64,000 nucleotides of DNA from positions 47,918 to 111,917 of the forward strand of contig CAWCLK010000013.1 of the NCBI GenBank assembly GCA_963796225.1, read 5' to 3'. Shown piece after piece: positions 40,761 to 48,248 of the stretch (the stretch's first letter is position 1; every line of letters begins with the position of its first letter). Under the pieces are notes generated by a model. It saw only the letters and a program-made list of their open reading frames with translations. It was not told the origin of the DNA and did not search any database. A program made the translations under genes and the position numbers. The stretch is from CAWCLK01 sp963796225 (GTDB lineage Bacteria > Actinomycetota > Nitriliruptoria > Nitriliruptorales > Nitriliruptoraceae).

Positions 40761-41909
40761 GTGGCAGCAACCAGGCGGCGTGGGCGCTCGCGGCGAGGGA
40801 CGGGCAGCATCGTCCAGCGCGGCGACCGCTACATGGCCCAGATCGACCTCGGCGTCCGCCCCGACGGGTCCCGGGACCGCCGGAGCCGGTCGTTCTCCTC
40901 CCGGCGAGACGCCGAGGACTGGCTGATCGACGTCAGGACGCATGCCGAGGAGTTGACCACTGGCGTGGCCGACCAGAGGCTGGCCGACTACCTGCGTTGG
41001 TGGATCGAGCACGAGGCTCCCAAGGGCAAGCCCGGCCGTCCCCCACTGGCGGCGACCACGCTGCGCGGCTACCGGAGCAACATCGAGCAGCACATCGTCC
41101 CGGCACTCGGCAACCGCAAGGTCGGCGAGCTCACCGTCGCCGAGCTCGACCGGTTCGCCAACGCCAAGCTGAAGGAAGGCCTGGCGCCGAGCACCGTCAA
41201 CCGGTTCCGCGAGACCCTGCGGTCAGCGCTGAACACCGCGGTGCGCCAGGACCGACTGCTCCGCAACGTCGCGCGCTTCGGCGGCGGTGTCGGCACCGAG
41301 GACCCACCGGTCGACCGCTTCTCCGACGACGAGCTGGCCCGGATCCTGGCGGCTGCCGCCGACGAGCACTTCTACCCCGCGATCCTGCTACTGGCCCGCA
41401 CGGCACTGCGGGCGGGCGAGGCCTGCGGACTGCGGTGGCGCGACGTCACGCTCACTGGCGATCGGCCTCGCCTGCAGGTCGTCTGGCAGCTCGACAAGTG
41501 GGGCGGTCTGGTCCGGCCGAAGTCACGCACGGCCCGACGCACGATCCCGCTGCGCCCCGAGGTCGTCGAGGCGCTGACCGCCTGGCGGGACCAGCAGGCC
41601 GTGTGGAAGGACCGGCTCGGCGAGGAGTGGGGCAACGACCACGACCTCGTGTTCACGACCAGGACCGGTGGGCCGGTCTGGAGCCGCAACGTCTCACGGG
41701 CGTTCTCGCGCGTGCAGGAGAAGGCACGGGTGCAGCACGGCTCGCTGAAGACGCTGCGGTCCACCGTCGCGACCCAGTTGGCCGAGGCGGGCGTCCACCC
41801 CCGCCGCGCCCAGGCGTTCCTCGGCCACGCCGACATGACGACCACGATGAAGTACTACACCGCCGTCGGCGACCTGGACGACATCGCCGAGCAGCTCCCG
41901 GACCTGTGA
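40761..41909 (+). CDS. Tyrosine recombinase / phage-type integrase
   Basis: 382 aa. An N-terminal AP2-like arm-binding domain (GSIVQRGDRYMAQIDLG, FSSRRDAEDWL) is followed by a SAM-like core-binding domain (DYLRWWIEHEA...TTLRGYRSNIEQHI) and a catalytic domain. Catalytic residues: Arg about 217 (TALRAGEACGLRW), Lys 254 (PKSRTARR), Arg 333 (LKTLRSTVATQL), His 356 (FLGHADMTT) and the nucleophile Tyr 365 (TMKYYTAV). The first His of the usual HxLR box is Lys 330 here. GTG start with GGGGAGG upstream. It should catalyse integration into tRNA-Lys; a directionality factor is not seen. Confidence 0.93.
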   Translation: MAATRRRGRSRRGTGSIVQRGDRYMAQIDLGVRPDGSRDRRSRSFSSRRDAEDWLIDVRTHAEELTTGVADQRLADYLRWWIEHEAPKGKPGRPPLAATTLRGYRSNIEQHIVPALGNRKVGELTVAELDRFANAKLKEGLAPSTVNRFRETLRSALNTAVRQDRLLRNVARFGGGVGTEDPPVDRFSDDELARILAAAADEHFYPAILLLARTALRAGEACGLRWRDVTLTGDRPRLQVVWQLDKWGGLVRPKSRTARRTIPLRPEVVEALTAWRDQQAVWKDRLGEEWGNDHDLVFTTRTGGPVWSRNVSRAFSRVQEKARVQHGSLKTLRSTVATQLAEAGVHPRRAQAFLGHADMTTTMKYYTAVGDLDDIAEQLPDL

Positions 41910-41925
41910 CGAAGGACACGCTTCG

Positions 41926-42438
41926 ATGGCACTCGCCCGCGACCTCGTTCGGCTACGGACCTCAGGGATCACGTCGATCGGCGACGAGGACCTGGTCCGG
42001 TTCGGCACCGTGGAACCGCACCAGGTCGTCAAGACCGCACTCGCCAACGCCGACCTCTACGGCCCAGTCCTCGACACGTTGGAGCTGCCACCCCAGGCGG
42101 TACTTGCCGTCTCTTGCTTCGCGATCACGGAGCGGTGGACGCCAGCCCGGCTGGCCTCCGGTACGAGGTACAACAGCTACTACCTCATCCCGGCGCGGAC
42201 TGTGCGTGATCTCGGCTTCGAGCTGTGGCCCACTGACACGTTCACCGACGGGCAGCCGGACACCACGAACCCGGTCCACTTCGACATCGTGGTCCTACGT
42301 GGGCTCGACATGGACGACGTGCGGGACCGGACGGGTTCCCCAGCGGAGAGGCGCGCGCTCCGATCACGGTTCATGCCTCCCTTCGAACGGCTTCTCGGTC
42401 AGCTACAGGGGCCACGCCCCCTCCCCGACGAGTCGTGA
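41926..42438 (+). CDS. Island protein of unknown function (170 aa)
   Basis: 170 aa, family not recognised. No signal peptide and no membrane helix. The central segment is well-structured in appearance (VLAVSCFAITERWTPARL, TRYNSYYLIPARTVRDLGFELW, FDIVVLRGLDMDDVRDRTG), with many aromatic residues. It starts 16 bp after the integrase stop, so probably lies on the same transcript, and is followed 26 bp later by a 73-aa gene. That position is usual for accessory recombination factors or small defence proteins, but nothing in the sequence proves either. Confidence 0.7.
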   Translation: MALARDLVRLRTSGITSIGDEDLVRFGTVEPHQVVKTALANADLYGPVLDTLELPPQAVLAVSCFAITERWTPARLASGTRYNSYYLIPARTVRDLGFELWPTDTFTDGQPDTTNPVHFDIVVLRGLDMDDVRDRTGSPAERRALRSRFMPPFERLLGQLQGPRPLPDES

Positions 42439-42464
42439 CGTACCCTTGGCTCCGGAGGACGAAC

Positions 42465-42686
42465 ATGAAGACCATCACACGGACGGTCGTCACCGTCGAC
42501 CTCAACGCCCACATGCTTCGCAACGGTCGGGTGACCATCCACGAGGCGCTCCTCGACGGTGACGAGGATCTGCGCCTCGGCTCCAAGGTCCTCATTCACG
42601 ACGGCGACGTCGCCTACCTCTCCGCCATCGTCACGGGCCACGAAGGCGACCTGTGGGAACTGACGCTGCAGCGCGAGTCCGAGTAG
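42465..42686 (+). CDS. Small island protein of unknown function (73 aa)
   Basis: 73 aa from ATG 42465, which has GGAGGA 7 bases upstream; an earlier in-frame start at 42435 lacks one. The sequence alternates short beta-like strands (ITRTVVTVDLNAHM, SKVLIHDGDVAYLSAIVTGHEGDLWELTL), suggesting a small beta-barrel. It does not look like a winged-helix excisionase. It is third in the integrase operon. Confidence 0.6.
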   Translation: MKTITRTVVTVDLNAHMLRNGRVTIHEALLDGDEDLRLGSKVLIHDGDVAYLSAIVTGHEGDLWELTLQRESE

Positions 42687-42703
42687 CGGCCCCGGAAAGC
42701 GCC

Positions 42704-42742
42704 AGGCCCGGGGTCCCGTCTTCCGGCGGGGTTCCCGGGCCT
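42704..42742 (+). terminator. Hairpin at the end of the integrase operon
   Basis: A 9-bp perfect outer stem (AGGCCCGGG / CCCGGGCCT) encloses a smaller CCCG/CGGG hairpin. It lies 18 bp after the stop of the 73-aa gene. There is no U-tract. The following stretch to 42894 shows no convincing gene. Confidence 0.5.
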
Positions 42743-42894
42743 CACTTCCACGGGCGGACCGCCCGTGACACCGTCATCGTGCTCGACGAAGGCCCGCACG
42801 CGCAACTGGTGACCCTCACCGGCGTTGCCGCGGCCTATGCCGCGCGTGTGATGCATGGGTGTGTGGCGCTGCTGGAAGCAGCGCCAGTCGACGC

Positions 42895-43062
42895 TCATCC
42901 GGGCGGTTCAGGGATGAGTCCATGCCGCTCGAGCTCGGCCTGGTGGGTCAGGACGACCAGGGTGGCCTCGTCGAGGACCTGCTCCTGACTGCGTTCCCAC
43001 TCGCGCATCTCCTGACAGATGCGCTCGACGTCCTCGGGTCCAATGCCAGGCTCGTCGGCCAT
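42895..43062 (-). CDS. Small acidic protein of unknown function (55 aa)
   Basis: 55 aa, highly charged and probably helical (IGPEDVERICQEMREWERSQEQVLDEATLVVLTHQAELERHGL). ATG 43062 has GGAG upstream. It lies 100 bp after the CcdB-like gene on the same strand, so it may be the third gene of that toxin-antitoxin transcript. No known family is recognised. The length is near the lower limit for confidence. Confidence 0.5.
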   Translation of the reverse strand: MADEPGIGPEDVERICQEMREWERSQEQVLDEATLVVLTHQAELERHGLIPEPPG

Positions 43063-43162
43063 GTCCGCTCCTTCGACGTGGCCGAGGGTGCCGTCCCTGC
43101 CGGCACGCCGGCCGGGTGGTCCCCGCCAACTGTGGACGGTCCGGTGCGGTGTGATGCCGGTG

Positions 43163-43444
43163 TCAGTCGCGGACGAGGCGTCGGACGGCCTCACGGAGTG
43201 CGGCGACCTCCTCGGATGCGAGTTCACCGTCCGGGCTCCCGAGCTCGTTGGCGTGCACGGTCGTGAGCAGGTGGACGCGAGCGCGCTGGTGGCCGACGGT
43301 GAGCACGAGCGGTGGTGCGTGCGGGGCGTCACCGAGCTCGTCCAGCGGCACGACGACACGCCACCCGGACGGATCCATCGTGTCTGCCTGGACCTCGACC
43401 AGGCGGGCGCCGGAGGGCTGGCGCCAGACCTGACCGGCGGTCAC
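43163..43444 (-). CDS. CcdB-like toxin
   Basis: 93 aa. The segment LVEVQADTMDPSGWRVVVPL aligns in order and spacing with the CcdB core (VQSDI-DTPGRR-VIPL), followed by LVLTVGHQRARVHLLTTVHANELG, matching the family's central strand region. CcdB poisons DNA gyrase; whether this copy does cannot be told, since the C-terminal gyrase-contact tail is RRLVRD rather than the classical WGI. The GTG start at 43444 overlaps the antitoxin stop (GTGA), the usual coupling for CcdAB. Confidence 0.65.
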   Translation of the reverse strand: MTAGQVWRQPSGARLVEVQADTMDPSGWRVVVPLDELGDAPHAPPLVLTVGHQRARVHLLTTVHANELGSPDGELASEEVAALREAVRRLVRD

Positions 43445-43674
43445 GGTCCCGGCCGTTGGTTGCGCCGGTAGGCCGCGTTCGCGCGATCACTGTCAGCAGC
43501 GATCAGCCGCGCCGACTGCCGCGACTCCTGGTCGGCGACCTCGCGGACGAGCAGCCGCAGTGCCCGGTCGAACTGTCCGGCGAAGGTCACGGGGACCCGT
43601 CGTTCGCGGGCCAGCCGTTCGAGCTCGGCCAGCAGTTCCGCGTCGACGCGGACGGACTTCATCTCGCGGCTCAT
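43441..43674 (-). CDS. CcdA-like / ribbon-helix-helix antitoxin
   Basis: 77 aa. The N-terminal SREMKSVRVDAELLAELERLARERRV fits a ribbon-helix-helix DNA-binding strand and helix, and the C-terminal part (QSARLIAADSDRANAAYRRN) would be the toxin-binding tail. ATG 43674 has GGGAG upstream. It comes first in the module, as antitoxins do, and overlaps the CcdB-like gene by four bases. Autoregulation of the upstream A+T-rich region is expected. Confidence 0.65.
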   Translation of the reverse strand: MSREMKSVRVDAELLAELERLARERRVPVTFAGQFDRALRLLVREVADQESRQSARLIAADSDRANAAYRRNQRPGP

Positions 43675-43850
43675 CACGCTCCCAGCATGCCTGCAGCACA
43701 GGGTTCGGGCCTTCAGCACTGCAGAATACGCGATGTGATACGCAATGTGATGCGGCGCATAGGGTTTGGCATCCTGCCAGCATCTTCGCGGCATCGGGAC
43801 GCGTCGGAACGCACAACGGCGGATCCACAACGGCTCTGGCTCCCTTGGTG

Positions 43851-43884
43851 CCATCATGATATCGTGATCTTGATATCATGATGG
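43851..43884. promoter_or_regulatory. 13-bp perfect inverted repeat, operator of the RHH/PIN module
   Basis: CCATCATGATATC and GATATCATGATGG flank an 8-bp spacer. It ends 10 bp before the antitoxin ATG and overlaps its Shine-Dalgarno. It also lies 177 bp upstream of the divergent CcdA-like start. An RHH antitoxin tetramer could bind here. Confidence 0.7.
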
Positions 43885-43894
43885 GAGGGCTCGG

Positions 43895-44122
43895 ATGCCA
43901 GACGTACTCATTCGCGATGTGGACCCGTCCGCGCTGGCTCGGATCGACGCAGCTGCACAGCGCACGGGGGTGAGCCGCAACGTCCTGCTCAAGGAGCTGC
44001 TGGCTCGGTACGCCGACGAGCAGGCACCCGGGGACCTGACCGACGAACAGGTTGCCGCTTTCGGCGATTCGGTTCGTGACCTGCTGGACGACGACCGCCG
44101 CGCGGCAGCCTGGCGCCGATGA
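43895..44122 (+). CDS. Ribbon-helix-helix antitoxin (VapB-type)
   Basis: 75 aa. MPDVLIRDVDPSALARIDAAAQRTGVSRNVLLKELL is a textbook RHH motif (a strand, then two helices); the C-terminal acidic part (DEQVAAFGDSVRDLLDDD) wraps the toxin. GGGAGGG precedes the ATG. Its stop overlaps the toxin start (ATGA). It should neutralise the PIN toxin and repress the operon through the adjacent palindrome. Confidence 0.85.
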   Translation: MPDVLIRDVDPSALARIDAAAQRTGVSRNVLLKELLARYADEQAPGDLTDEQVAAFGDSVRDLLDDDRRAAAWRR

Positions 44123-44544
44123 CCTCGCCCGCGACCTGGCTGATCGATACCTCCGCGCTCGCGCGCCTGTCCGTGCCCGAGGTGGGCGAGGTGCTTCGAC
44201 CGCTGATCGACGCCGGACGTGTTGCCGTGACCGCTGTGACACTCCTCGAGGTCGGCTACACCGCCCGGTCCATGGCGGACCACGAGCGGTCACAGCGGTC
44301 GGTGCTTCAGCGGCTGCAGTTCGTCTACGGCAGTCCACGCAGCGAACGGCGTGCCCTCGAGGTCCAGCAGCTGCTGATGGAACGCGGCCATCACCGGTCC
44401 GTGAAGCTGCCGGATCTGCTCGTGGGCGCCGTGGCGGAGATCGAGGGCTTCACGGTCACGCACTACGACGCAGACTTCGACCGGATTTCGGAGGTCACCG
44501 GGCAACCGAGCCAGTGGGTGGTCGAGGCCGGAACCGTCTCATAG
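44119..44544 (+). CDS. vapC: PIN-domain ribonuclease toxin (VapC)
   Basis: 141 aa. PIN acidic residues are visible in WLIDTSALARL (first Asp), TLLEVGY (Glu), VKLPDLLVGAVAE (Asp) and THYDADFDRI (Asp), enough for an active Mg2+-dependent RNase, typically against tRNA or rRNA. Translationally coupled to the RHH antitoxin. This is the first of two PIN toxins on the island; the two share little beyond the fold. Confidence 0.88.
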   Translation: MTSPATWLIDTSALARLSVPEVGEVLRPLIDAGRVAVTAVTLLEVGYTARSMADHERSQRSVLQRLQFVYGSPRSERRALEVQQLLMERGHHRSVKLPDLLVGAVAEIEGFTVTHYDADFDRISEVTGQPSQWVVEAGTVS

Positions 44545-44603
44545 CACGCGGCGAAGACGGGCGATCGAACCGTCGAAGAGCGATGCTTTATAACGGAGAC
44601 GAT

Positions 44604-44634
44604 GTGGCTACAATGACATGCAAGATGTAGCCAC
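44604..44634. promoter_or_regulatory. 9-bp inverted repeat upstream of the Phd-type/PIN module
   Basis: GTGGCTACA and TGTAGCCAC are perfect arms with a 13-bp spacer. The right arm ends 11 bp before the antitoxin ATG, overlapping the likely promoter and leader. It is a candidate autoregulatory operator for the Phd/YefM antitoxin. Confidence 0.6.
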
Positions 44635-44645
44635 TCGGAGGCGCT

Positions 44646-44906
44646 ATGGCTGAGGCAGGGATCCGTGAGCTTCCTAACCACCTCAGCCAGTACCTGGACC
44701 GCGTCCGGACCGGTGAAGAGCTCGTTGTGACCGATCGAGGCACGGCCATCGCTCGGATCCTGCCCATGGACCAGCTGCGTCCCTACGACCGTCTTGTCCG
44801 AGATGGACTCATCGAGCCCGCCCCGAGCAGGACCCGTCACCGACCGCAGCGCCCGGCTCGAACCAAAGGCCCCGCCAGCGACCTGGTGGCCGATCAGCGC
44901 CGGTGA
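44646..44906 (+). CDS. Phd/YefM-type antitoxin
   Basis: 86 aa. GIRELPNHLSQYLDRVRTGEELVVTDRGTAIARILP is the Phd/YefM fold: N-terminal DNA-binding strand and helices ending in the conserved VTDRGxAIARI strand. The basic, Pro-rich C-terminal tail would contact the toxin. It overlaps the PIN toxin gene (GTGA). Phd-type antitoxins paired with PIN toxins form a common VapBC variant. Confidence 0.88.
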   Translation: MAEAGIRELPNHLSQYLDRVRTGEELVVTDRGTAIARILPMDQLRPYDRLVRDGLIEPAPSRTRHRPQRPARTKGPASDLVADQRR

Positions 44907-45337
44907 TCGTCTACTTCGATACCTCCGCGATCATCCCGTTGCTCCTCGAGGAGCCGGAAACCCCGCTGGCGCAACAGCTGTGGGACCACGCGAACCACGT
45001 CGCCTCGGTCCGCCTCGTCTACGCCGAAGCCAGGGCCGCGTTGGCACAGGCGCAACGCCTCGACCGCGTGACCCCGTCGCAGCTACGGCGACTGGTGACC
45101 GAACTGGACGACCTGTACGGCCAGCTCGACCGCATTGACATCGACGACCCGCTCGTCGTCCGGGCGGGCGAGCTGGCACAGGCTCACCAGCTGCGCGGAT
45201 ACGACGCGGTCCACCTGGCTGCACTCGAACGTGTGGCCGGCGAGCAGACCGTGCTCGCATCAGGAGACCGCGACTTGTGTGCCGGGGCAGCAGCTCTGGG
45301 GATCGCCATCGCCGACACGTCCCAAAGCGATCGATAA
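44903..45337 (+). CDS. PIN-domain ribonuclease toxin (second VapC-type)
   Basis: 144 aa. Acidic PIN residues are in VYFDTSAIIPLLLEE (Asp), LVYAEARAALA (Glu), RGYDAVHLAA (Asp) and VLASGDRDL (Asp). The order and spacing fit an active Mg2+-dependent endoribonuclease. GTG start overlapping the antitoxin stop. The partner is the Phd-type protein directly upstream. Confidence 0.88.
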   Translation: MIVYFDTSAIIPLLLEEPETPLAQQLWDHANHVASVRLVYAEARAALAQAQRLDRVTPSQLRRLVTELDDLYGQLDRIDIDDPLVVRAGELAQAHQLRGYDAVHLAALERVAGEQTVLASGDRDLCAGAAALGIAIADTSQSDR

Positions 45338-45413
45338 TGCTCCGGCCTTGCGCGTTGCCCAGGCAGACCGGTACGGCGGATCCAGCGTGCCGTCCAAGAC
45401 CGCCTAGGTTGTG

Positions 45414-45428
45414 ATAAGGTGACCTTAT
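45414..45428. promoter_or_regulatory. Palindrome over the ribosome-binding site and start codon of the HTH-MNT gene
   Basis: ATAAGGT-G-ACCTTAT spans the AAGG Shine-Dalgarno and the first bases of the ATG at 45427. Binding by the gene's own HTH domain would block both transcription and translation start. The 7-bp arms are perfect. Confidence 0.5.
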
Positions 45429-45900
45429 GGATCTCCTTCACGAGTATCGTGAGGCACAGCGCGGAGAGGAGCTCGCGCGCCTTCGCCGTGCGATCGCCCT
45501 GCGTGCCATGCTCGCAACGGGGATGAGCCAGCGAGAGGTCGCCAAGGCACTGGGAATCTCGCAGCCAGCGGTCAGCCAGCAGTTGACGTCCTCGTCCGAC
45601 CTGACGCAGGTGCACCCGGAACTCCTGCTGGAGGCGGCCACGCCCGTTCTGAAGGCGCTCGCCGAAGACCTCGGCTACAGCCGCCTGGCCGCCTTCGGTT
45701 CCGTCGCCCGCCACGAGGCACGCGCGGACTCCGACATCGACCTGCTCGTCGAGGCGCCCGCCGGCACGTCGTCGTTCTCGTTCATCCGGTTCAAGCAGTT
45801 GATCGAGCAGGTCCTGGGGCGCGAGATCGACCTCGTCGCCTACGGCGGGTTGAAGCCGCAGCGGGACGAGGACATCCGGCGTGAAGCGGTGCTGCTGTGA
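45427..45900 (+). CDS. HTH-nucleotidyltransferase fusion antitoxin (MntA-like)
   Basis: 157 aa. Residues ~20-55 are a helix-turn-helix (LATGMSQREVAKALGISQPAVSQ). Residues ~75-157 are a minimal nucleotidyltransferase with the catalytic signature FGSVARHEARADSDIDLLVE, i.e. GSxAR-x5-SDxDLxV with its acidic pair. MNT proteins of MntA/HepT modules AMPylate or otherwise block the HEPN toxin. The added HTH makes this a self-regulating antitoxin. Its stop overlaps the HEPN gene start (TGATG). Confidence 0.85.
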   Translation: MDLLHEYREAQRGEELARLRRAIALRAMLATGMSQREVAKALGISQPAVSQQLTSSSDLTQVHPELLLEAATPVLKALAEDLGYSRLAAFGSVARHEARADSDIDLLVEAPAGTSSFSFIRFKQLIEQVLGREIDLVAYGGLKPQRDEDIRREAVLL

Positions 45901-46246
45901 TGGACCGCCGTGCCGCCAAGGAGCTGCTCCACATTCGCGACTGGCTGCTCCGAGCCGACGAGATCGTCGAACGCGGCAAGGACCGCTACCTCGCTGACGA
46001 GCTCCTGCAGGAGGCCGGCGACTCCCTGATGATGAAGCTGGGCGAGGCCGCGAACCGGCTGTCAAAGCTGGGCGTGGACGCTCCGACGGCGTCGACTGGG
46101 CCCTCGCCGTGGCCAACCGCAACTTCATCATCCACCAGTACGACGCGATCGACCGGGAACAGACCTGGCTCACGCTCTCCGTCGACCTCCCCGAGTGGCA
46201 CGCGTCGCTGAAGCCCAAGATCGAACAGGCCGAGGCCGACCTCTAG
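45900..46246 (+). CDS. HEPN (HepT-like, DUF86) toxin, frame interrupted
   Basis: About 115 aa. N-terminal helices (RRAAKELLHIRDWLLRADEIVERG, LADELLQEAGDSLMMKLGEAANRL) run in one frame; the catalytic segment RNFIIHQYDAIDREQTW, with the HEPN R-x4-H motif and following Tyr, runs in another. The join is at about 46085 (LGVDAP to DGVDWALAVANRN); one missing C in the CTCCGAC stretch restores it. If the break is real, the RNase toxin is dead and only the antitoxin remains; if it is a consensus error, the module is intact. Confidence 0.75.
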
Positions 46247-46362
46247 GCGTGAGCATCGCCCAAGCGGATATCGCCCAGTGGCGCCGCGGCCAGGAACGTG
46301 CGTGTACCGGCGGATCCCGCATGGTGCGACCTACGGTGGGTGGTGGCCGACCTGGCGATGAG

Positions 46363-46880
46363 ATGGACGACTTCGACGTCGACGACTTCCTGGCGCAGCC
46401 GCTCGTGGCGCGGGTCGCCACCAACGGGCCCACCGTGCGGCCCGTCTGGTTTCTGTGGGAGGATGGTGCGTTCTGGTGGCTGACCGGCTCTTGGTCGCAC
46501 CTCGTTGAGCACCTCCACGACGACCCGGCCGTGGCGCTGGTGATCGACACGTGCGATCTCGTCACCGGGCAGGTTCGTCAGGTCCAGGCGTGGGGGAGGC
46601 TGAGGTGGTGTCCTTCGATGCCGACCGAGCGCGGCGCAAGCTGAGGCGATACCTCGGTGACGACCCGACGCAGTGGGACCAGGATCGCTTCGGCGTCACG
46701 AAGGACGGCGTGGCGGGGTCCGAGCAGACGGCCTTCATCCGTTTGGCGCCGTCGCGGCTGGCGGCGCGCGACCTATCATTCACGACCGGTGCCAGGCAGT
46801 CTGTAGCAGCCGCATGTATCGCCGACCGTCAGCTCGCCGCTATCGGCGGTTTCCGAGCGCTCGGTGCTCGGGCCGCATAG
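46363..46880 (+). CDS. Pyridoxamine 5'-phosphate oxidase-like (PPOX/flavin) protein, frame interrupted
   Basis: About 172 aa. DFLAQPLVARVATNGPTVRPVWFLW and GAFWWLTGSWSHLVEHLHDDPAVALVID are the split beta-barrel core of the PPOX/flavin-binding family, whose actinobacterial members often use F420 or FMN. The frame breaks in a run of five G at about 46590-46595; QAWG continues as EAEVVSFDADRARRKLRRYLG. The last ~30 residues after RDLSFT look non-native, so the true end may have been changed. It lies between TA modules on the island. Start ATG 46363 after a GATGA. Confidence 0.6.
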
Positions 46881-46917
46881 CGTCGGTGCCGGCGAGGATC
46901 ACGCGTAACGGGATGTC

Positions 46918-47786
46918 GTGAAAGCGCGAGCACGGGAGCTGGTCTCAAGTCCTGGGGGCTGCGCCTTCATGCTGGTCATGGAGGCCGAAGGGCTGTCTGT
47001 CGCCGACGTGGCGCAGCCGACCGTGGCCTTCGCGGTCGCCGCGGCCGCCAGCGATGCCACCAACCCGTGGGCGACCGACCATCCGCAGCAAGTGATGGCG
47101 GAGTTGCGCCAGCGTGCACGTCACCTTGGTCCTCTGGCCACAGAGCTGGCCGGCTCGACGGCGACCGCCTGGTGGTGGTCAGATCTGGACCGCGGCGCGC
47201 AGCAGGAGTTGGACTGGCCGGCCATCGACCGGCCGCTCCGGGTGCCCGACGGGCCTCCGACGGGGTGGGAGCGCTACGCCCACAAGCACGCAACCGCGCG
47301 GCTCACCTCGACCAGATACGGCGACTGGAGTTGCCTCGGCTACGCGACGGTCAGCGCTGGCGGTGACCTGCTCCTGCCCGCGAGACATCGCTGCACGAGG
47401 TGACGGTGGCGCCAGGCGCGAGCGTCGTCGAGATCCACGGCGCCGACGACTGGCACCAGCTGTGTCTCCGGCACCCGGCACACCGTCCGGCCGCCTCACC
47501 GCTACCCGGAGACGAACTCGTGCCGGACTGGTCCTCGGTCGCACGTCGCCATGCCGGGGTCCATCTGTCGCTCGGTGGCTGGCTGGCCGCCCTGTGGAAC
47601 AGGGTCACCAGTGCCGACGGCTCGACCACGATGTGGGCGCTTGAGGGCGAGTGCACAATGTGGCTTCGCCATGTGCTCCACCGTGAAGCGGCTGTCCCGT
47701 TTCCCGAGGACACGGCACCTCGCGGCTTCAGGCTTCCCGTGGCCGCACAGCACGGGGGGTCGTTGCTGTCCCGTCGCGAACCGTGA
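46918..47786 (+). CDS. Island protein of unknown function, frame interrupted
   Basis: About 289 aa. The first part (SVADVAQPTVAFAVAAAASD, ATAWWWSDLDRGAQQELDW, PTGWERYAHK) and the second (APGASVVEIHGADDWHQLCL, DELVPDWSSVARRHAGVHLSLGGWLAAL) join at about 47375 across a slip near CTCCTGCCCGCG (SAGGDLLLPARETSLHEVTVAP). The DWxxVARxxxGVHLSxGGWL pattern recalls uncharacterised actinobacterial proteins found near toxin-antitoxin and defence loci; this resemblance is from memory and no function is claimed. No membrane helix or signal peptide is present. GTG start at 46918. Confidence 0.55.
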
Positions 47787-47882
47787 CTGCCACGGTCCCC
47801 GAGGAGGACCGCGCAGTGGCCGAGACAGGAGCGCGCGGTATCACTCGGGACGTCGCCCGTCCGTAGCGATGCCCAACGGCGG

Positions 47883-48248
47883 TTACGAGCTGCCCAGCCG
47901 CTCGGCGATTTCGTCGACATCCAGCGTGCCCTCCGCGACGGCCATGACGAGATCGAACGCCTCGTGATCGGTCAGGTCAGGCGGGTGGCCGTTGATGTCC
48001 ATGAACACTGCGGTGGCCAGCCAGCCGAGCCGCTTGTTGCCGTCCACCAGCGCGTGGTTCCGGACGAGCGAGTGCAGCAGCGCGGCAGCCTTGTGCTCCA
48101 GCGACGCGTAGGCGTCCTGGCCGAACACAGTGGCGCGAGGACGGGCGCACGCTGAGTCGAGCAGACCGACATCGCGCACCGGCCCCGCGCCCAGCGCGCG
48201 AACGAGCCCAAGCAAGTCCTCGAGGTCGAGGTACTCGAGGTCGCTCAC
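47883..48248 (-). CDS. Doc-type Fic-fold toxin
   Basis: 121 aa. The Fic/Doc core motif is HALVDGNKRLGWLATAVF (HxFx(D/E)GNKR-like, with the F replaced by L), preceded by the helical segment LEHKAAALLHSLVRN. Doc toxins phosphorylate EF-Tu; the central GNKR loop is complete apart from the Phe to Leu change. The GTG start at 48248 overlaps the stop of the antitoxin gene. Last TA module of the island and on the minus strand. Confidence 0.82.
   Translation of the reverse strand: MSDLEYLDLEDLLGLVRALGAGPVRDVGLLDSACARPRATVFGQDAYASLEHKAAALLHSLVRNHALVDGNKRLGWLATAVFMDINGHPPDLTDHEAFDLVMAVAEGTLDVDEIAERLGSS

Noticed and set aside
42653..42988. A possible 111-aa gene after the integrase operon
   Set aside because: It overlaps the preceding gene and a hairpin and has no ribosome-binding site. 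Only a short middle part looks protein-like.
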